A stretch of 64,000 bases of DNA from Tatumella terrea. GTDB lineage: Bacteria; Pseudomonadota; Gammaproteobacteria; Enterobacterales; Enterobacteriaceae. Positions 61,110 to 64,000 of the stretch are shown here, in pieces (within the stretch, counting starts at the first letter, position 1; each line of letters starts with the position of its first letter). The position numbers and the translations under genes are program-made. Location: NCBI RefSeq assembly GCF_039523755.1, contig NZ_BAAAFX010000025.1:1-64000 (forward strand). Reading direction: 5' to 3'. Below the pieces are notes generated by a model. It did no database searches and was not told the DNA's origin. It was given only the letters and a program-made list of their open reading frames with translations.

Positions 61110-61181
61110 TTAAACGACGACAGGTCTCCCGGCAGAAGATGCGCTAAAAAAGAATGAGAAGAAAAACACGGAGGTTTGCAT
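61110..61181 (-). CDS. pheL: pheA operon leader peptide
   Basis: A 23-codon leader on the minus strand (ATG at 61181, TAA at 61110-61112) reading MQTSVFFFSFFFSASSAG and then RPVVV. Six of seven consecutive residues (6-12) are phenylalanine, the hallmark of attenuation by charged tRNA-Phe. E. coli PheL (15 residues) also has a run of Phe, but the sequence is otherwise different. An intrinsic terminator lies just downstream, before pheA. It is too short for routine gene finding and was found by reading the spacer. Confidence 0.88.
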   Translation of the reverse strand: MQTSVFFFSFFFSASSAGRPVVV

Positions 61182-61240
61182 AGCAGGTTGTCCCTGGAAG
61201 ATGTTTTCCGAGAGTAACTTTTGCGCCAGGGCGCGTCAAC

Positions 61241-61265
61241 TAAAAACGCGCCCTGCGGGCGCGTT
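61241..61265 (-). terminator. raiA terminator
   Basis: AACGCGCCC pairs with GGGCGCGTT across TGC, with As at 61242-61246 giving the U-tract on the minus strand. It ends the raiA transcript. In E. coli the raiA 3' end is processed to the small RNA RaiZ, so this hairpin may also be the 3' end of such an RNA here (inference). Confidence 0.88.
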
Positions 61266-61279
61266 CGGGGAATCTCAGG

Positions 61280-61612
61280 TTATTCTGTTTCAGCCGGAAT
61301 AATGTCTTTTACGCTGGCTGAGGCGCGTCTTGCCTCACCTTTATGCTGAACCTTATTCAGCTGGCGTTCAAGTTTGCTGAGCAGGTCATTAATGGCGGCA
61401 TACATATCTGTGTGTCTGCCGGTCGCGACCAGCGGGCCATTGGGCGTATTTATCGTCGCATCGGCGACAAATTCTTTTGGCTCTTTCGACAGCACGATAT
61501 GGGGATTAATCAGCTGGGTTTGCCACTTCTCCAGTTTGGTCAGACGGTCTTCAACATGGTTGCGGATAGCGTCGGTAATTTCCATTTGTTTACTGGTGAT
61601 GTTCATAATCAT
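61280..61612 (-). CDS. raiA: Ribosome-associated inhibitor RaiA
   Basis: A 110-residue stationary-phase factor (YfiA, protein Y; E. coli 113) that binds the 30S decoding region and stabilises 70S ribosomes, opposing HPF/RMF dimer formation. The HPF/RaiA fold is seen in MNITSKQMEITDAIRNHVED, LEKWQTQLINPHIVLSKEPK and KLERQLNKVQHKGEARRASA. ATG 61612 (MIMNITSK) with AGAGGTAAG upstream is preferred; a longer frame to 61648 is not conserved. It is followed by pheL-pheA on the same strand, as in E. coli. Confidence 0.95.
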   Translation of the reverse strand: MIMNITSKQMEITDAIRNHVEDRLTKLEKWQTQLINPHIVLSKEPKEFVADATINTPNGPLVATGRHTDMYAAINDLLSKLERQLNKVQHKGEARRASASVKDIIPAETE

Positions 61613-61931
61613 CGCACTTACCTCTCTGTTGTTACCATCGTGTGACATTCAGATTAACGGCTTCAGTTAAGAATAATGTGATCTGGATCACAAAATAAAG
61701 TCACTTTTTGTTAATTAGCAAAATTCCTAAGCTGCGCGGAGAAAAGTACAGATAATGATTGAATACACCATTATTACCGGCCATTATTGGTAGGATCAGG
61801 AGACGCTGGTCACCGCGCTCCTCCATGATTCTGAGGTCCTGACCACGGGGCGTGAGGTCCTTATTCCCGTCTCTGGGATAGCTTAGGATGCAGGATAGAA
61901 ATAGTGTAAAGGCTTAATCAGAGGGGCAGAG
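61613..61931. other. Divergent spacer between raiA and DUF6404 gene
   Basis: A 319-bp gap that should hold the promoters of both genes. It contains two direct copies of GAGGTCCT (near 61831 and 61853). No gene is seen. Confidence 0.45.
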
Positions 61932-62282
61932 ATGACGTCGTTTGATGAAAGGAAAAAAACAGCCATTCGGATTTTAGAAGAAAAACAGGTATGGCAACCT
62001 CATCGCACACCACTTCTGATGAAGTTCTTATGGGCCAGGGGAGTGCGGATCCCTCCTTTCCCGGTAGCCCCCTTCTGGCTAATCGCCCTGCTGGCAGCGC
62101 CGGGATTTGGTTTGCCCTGGGGGATGTTCATGTGGTTTTTCGCCTGGCAGAAAGCAGGTTACACGATAACCGCGGCCTTGATTGCGGGTAGTGTGGCGGG
62201 ACTCTTGTTCGGCTTAATGGCGGCAGGTTCACACCTGTACCGCAGAAAGGTAAAAAAATTGCCGGAATGGAAAAGCCTTTAA
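61932..62282 (+). CDS. Small membrane protein, DUF6404-like
   Basis: A 116-residue protein with a soluble N-terminal helix region (TSFDERKKTAIRILEEKQVW), a hinge WARGVRIPPFPVAPF, and two hydrophobic segments at about residues 46-68 and 76-98, then a basic tail HLYRRKVKKLPEWKSL. The pattern fits the DUF6404 family of Enterobacterales, whose function is unknown; this is recalled from family pattern, not searched. GAGGGGCAGAG precedes the ATG. It stands alone between divergent raiA and a putative small RNA region. Confidence 0.7.
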   Translation: MTSFDERKKTAIRILEEKQVWQPHRTPLLMKFLWARGVRIPPFPVAPFWLIALLAAPGFGLPWGMFMWFFAWQKAGYTITAALIAGSVAGLLFGLMAAGSHLYRRKVKKLPEWKSL

Positions 62283-62663
62283 TCCCGAAAGAGGCATTAT
62301 CCTGCCATCAGCGCGTGTGAAGAAAAAAGCCCTGGCGACTGAAACCGTCAGGGAAAGAAGTACAGCAAGTCCCCGACCCATGCATTAATCCTCCTGCTTA
62401 CGTGCAATGTTTAAGACCTCTGTGCGTTTCTGCGGCCTGAGCAAAGAGCTTCTTAAGCCCCGGGATCGTACGTCTTGCCATGACTGGCATCTGCTTCGCA
62501 AGCGAAAGAGGCCACAGTCAGCGGAACAGTATAATTGTGCCTCTCTGACAGGGCTCCCGCCCCATCAAATCTGTTGCCGGGAGAAGCACAACCCACGGGA
62601 TTACAAAAAAGCAGCCACGATGGGCTGCTTTTTTCGTCGTACTCCGGGGGAGGATGCCCCGAA
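62283..62663. other. Spacer with candidate minus-strand small RNA/peptide
   Basis: A 381-bp gap between the DUF6404-like gene and bamD. On the minus strand AGGAGG (62390-62395) precedes ATG codons at 62385 and 62381. They open a 25-codon frame (MHGSGTCCTSFPDGFSRQ...) and a 50-codon frame beginning MGRGLAVLLSLTVSVARA. Within both lies a terminator-like hairpin (CCCTG with CAGGG, about 62331-62353) followed by TTTTTT. The combination suggests a leader or small RNA, with no known match recalled. Confidence 0.35.
62605..62634 (-). terminator. bamD terminator (bidirectional form)
   Basis: AAAAGCAGCC pairs with GGCTGCTTTT across six bases, flanked by an A-run and a T-run. It lies 30 nt past the bamD stop on the minus strand. 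Confidence 0.9.
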
Positions 62664-63398
62664 TCAACGCTTCTGGTTATCCGCGATGATTTTGGCCACT
62701 TTATCGGCCTCGGTGTTGAGTTGCATCTTACGGTAAGCATTTTCCATCAGCGGAAGTGCCTGGCGGGTCGCCTCAGTATCTGCATAGTTTGTCAGCATGT
62801 CCTGTGCCCGGTTAACAACCGCGACATAAGCCCCTCTTTTGGTATAGAATTGCACCACAGAAAGTTCATGTTTAGCCAGACGGTCTTTTAAAGCCACCAA
62901 ACGCAGTCTGGCATCAGCGGCGTACTGACTGTTCGGATAGCTCTGCAGCAGTTGAGAGAAATCGGTAAATGCCTGACGGGCATAGGCCGGGTCTCTGTCA
63001 GAGCGATCGATACCGAAGAAGTGTTGCACTGCTGACTCATCCATCGCCATGTCGGTCAGACCCTTCATATACATGACATAGTCAATATTAGGATGTGTCG
63101 GGTTCAGTCGCATAAAACGGAGGATGGTGGCCTGGGCCATCGGCATATCCCCGTTTTTATAGTAGGCATAGATCAGATCAAGCTGCACCTGCTGAGAATA
63201 CGGACCAAACGGGTAACGATTATCCAGTGCTTCTAACTGGGTAATGGCAGCCCTGAAGTTGCCGTCCTGCAGTTTTTGCTGGGCGGTTGCATAGATCACC
63301 GAAGGCGGGTTGTCCGGGACAATGTCTTTAGAGCCGGAGCAACCTACCAGTGCCAGGCCCAGAGTGGCAACGGCCACCAGATGTTTCATACGCGTCAT
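62664..63398 (-). CDS. bamD: Outer-membrane assembly lipoprotein BamD
   Basis: A 244-residue essential lipoprotein (YfiO; E. coli 245) of the BAM complex that inserts beta-barrel proteins. A signal peptide with lipobox LVGC puts the lipidated cysteine at residue 20 (VGCSGSKD). Five TPR-like helical repeats follow, with the conserved LEALDNRYPFGPYSQQVQLD and RFMRLNPTHPNIDYVMYMKG blocks. The C-terminal region is more variable. It is divergent from rluD across 128 bp, as in E. coli. Confidence 0.96.
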   Translation of the reverse strand: MTRMKHLVAVATLGLALVGCSGSKDIVPDNPPSVIYATAQQKLQDGNFRAAITQLEALDNRYPFGPYSQQVQLDLIYAYYKNGDMPMAQATILRFMRLNPTHPNIDYVMYMKGLTDMAMDESAVQHFFGIDRSDRDPAYARQAFTDFSQLLQSYPNSQYAADARLRLVALKDRLAKHELSVVQFYTKRGAYVAVVNRAQDMLTNYADTEATRQALPLMENAYRKMQLNTEADKVAKIIADNQKR

Positions 63399-63526
63399 GA
63401 CGAAATGATTATCCTCAAAGGTTTAGCGGAGGCTTTCTGTGAAGCGTCCATTGATGATCAGCTAAGATAGCACATTATAGTAAACGGCTTTGCCGTGAAA
63501 ACCCAACGTTAACGAAAGAAGCTTAT

Positions 63527-64000
63527 ATGGCACAACAAGTACAACTCACCGCGACAGTCTCCGAAGCGCAACTTGGACAACGCTTAGATCAGTCTTTAGC
63601 GGAATTGTTCCCTGATTATTCACGTTCACGCATAAAAGAGTGGATTTTACAGGGTCGGGTCACCCTGAATGGTATCCCGGCCACCGTTCCTAAGGAAAAA
63701 GTCCTCGGTGGTGAACGAATCACTATTGATGCCGAAATTGAAGAGGAACTTCGCTGGGAACCTCAGGATATCGCGCTCGAGATCGTTTACGAGGACGATG
63801 ACATTCTGGTGATCAATAAGCCGCGCGGGTTAGTCGTTCATCCCGGTGCCGGTAACCCTGATGGTACGGTATTAAACGCATTATTACATTATTATCCTGC
63901 CATTGCGGATGTTCCGCGGGCGGGGATTGTGCATCGTCTGGATAAAGATACCACCGGACTGATGGTCGTAGCCAAGACCGTACCGGCGCAAACTCACCTG
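63527..64000 (+). CDS. rluD: 23S rRNA pseudouridine synthase RluD (partial)
   Basis: The first 158 codons of RluD, which makes pseudouridines 1911, 1915 and 1917 in helix 69 of 23S rRNA; the gene runs off the right edge. An N-terminal S4 RNA-binding domain (about 18-75, with LGQRLDQSLAELFPDYSRSR) is followed by the synthase domain with LVINKPRGLVVHPGAGN and the catalytic motif GIVHRLDKDTTGLMV, where D139 is the nucleophile as in E. coli. AACGAAAGAAG precedes the ATG. Confidence 0.95.
   Translation, partial: MAQQVQLTATVSEAQLGQRLDQSLAELFPDYSRSRIKEWILQGRVTLNGIPATVPKEKVLGGERITIDAEIEEELRWEPQDIALEIVYEDDDILVINKPRGLVVHPGAGNPDGTVLNALLHYYPAIADVPRAGIVHRLDKDTTGLMVVAKTVPAQTHL

Overview
The window looks like an Enterobacterales chromosome. 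Almost every housekeeping protein aligns end to end with its Escherichia coli counterpart (KgtP, PssA, TrxC, EmrAB-MprA, ProVWX, GmhA, DinB, PepD, Gpt, Crl, ProBA, AroF, TyrA, PheA, RaiA, BamD, RluD). It also carries an hpx purine-catabolism cluster (known from Klebsiella) and a methionine-salvage (mtn) cluster, both absent from E. coli K-12. Gene content and order suggest a relative such as Erwiniaceae (Pantoea, Erwinia or Tatumella), but I cannot name the genus from sequence alone. No insertion sequence, prophage, CRISPR array or tRNA gene was recognised.

Layout. 1-1300: end of an rRNA operon (5S gene), its terminator and three tandem ~178-bp repeats. 1305-9577: kgtP, then pssA-patZ-tapT-trxC, then yfiF. 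9632-19298: emrAB-mprA, proVWX, ygaM, ygaC, speG, without the ygaZH and nrdHIEF genes that lie here in E. coli. 19488-31412: allantoinase, the divergent oxalurate/oxamate genes hpxWXYZ with the RpiR-type regulator hpxU, a complete polar amino-acid-type ABC importer, and hpxJ-hpxK-hpxQ-hpxT. 31461-37159: omega-amidase, mtnE, mtnC, mtnD, mtnA, mtnK. 37495-51734: gmhA, yafJ, yafK, dinB, a two-gene ribose-type ABC transporter, pepD, gpt, frsA, crl, phoE, proBA. 52429-57274: two tandem RcnB-family proteins, an isochorismatase-like hydrolase, a LysR regulator, a second MtnE-like aminotransferase and a lone periplasmic binding protein. 57460-64000: aroF-tyrA with TyrR boxes, pheA with its phenylalanine leader peptide, raiA, a DUF6404-type membrane protein, bamD and the start of rluD.

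How it works together. The purine block encodes 5-hydroxyisourate -> OHCU -> allantoin -> allantoate -> ureidoglycine -> oxalurate -> oxamate -> oxalate, plus an importer. The urate-oxidising step is not in the window. The mtn block encodes most of the route from methylthioribose to methionine, but no methylthioribulose-1-phosphate dehydratase (mtnB).

The most interesting signal is regulatory. Tandem 8-bp MetJ-like boxes lie in both divergent mtn promoter regions and also about 100 bp upstream of the ribose-type ABC transporter at 41170-43676. This suggests the transporter belongs to methionine salvage, perhaps as a methylthioribose importer. Other points of note are the 178-bp repeats after 5S, a 192-bp tandem duplication after kgtP, long perfect hairpins at gene ends that lack U-tracts, and a possible unannotated small RNA or peptide near bamD.
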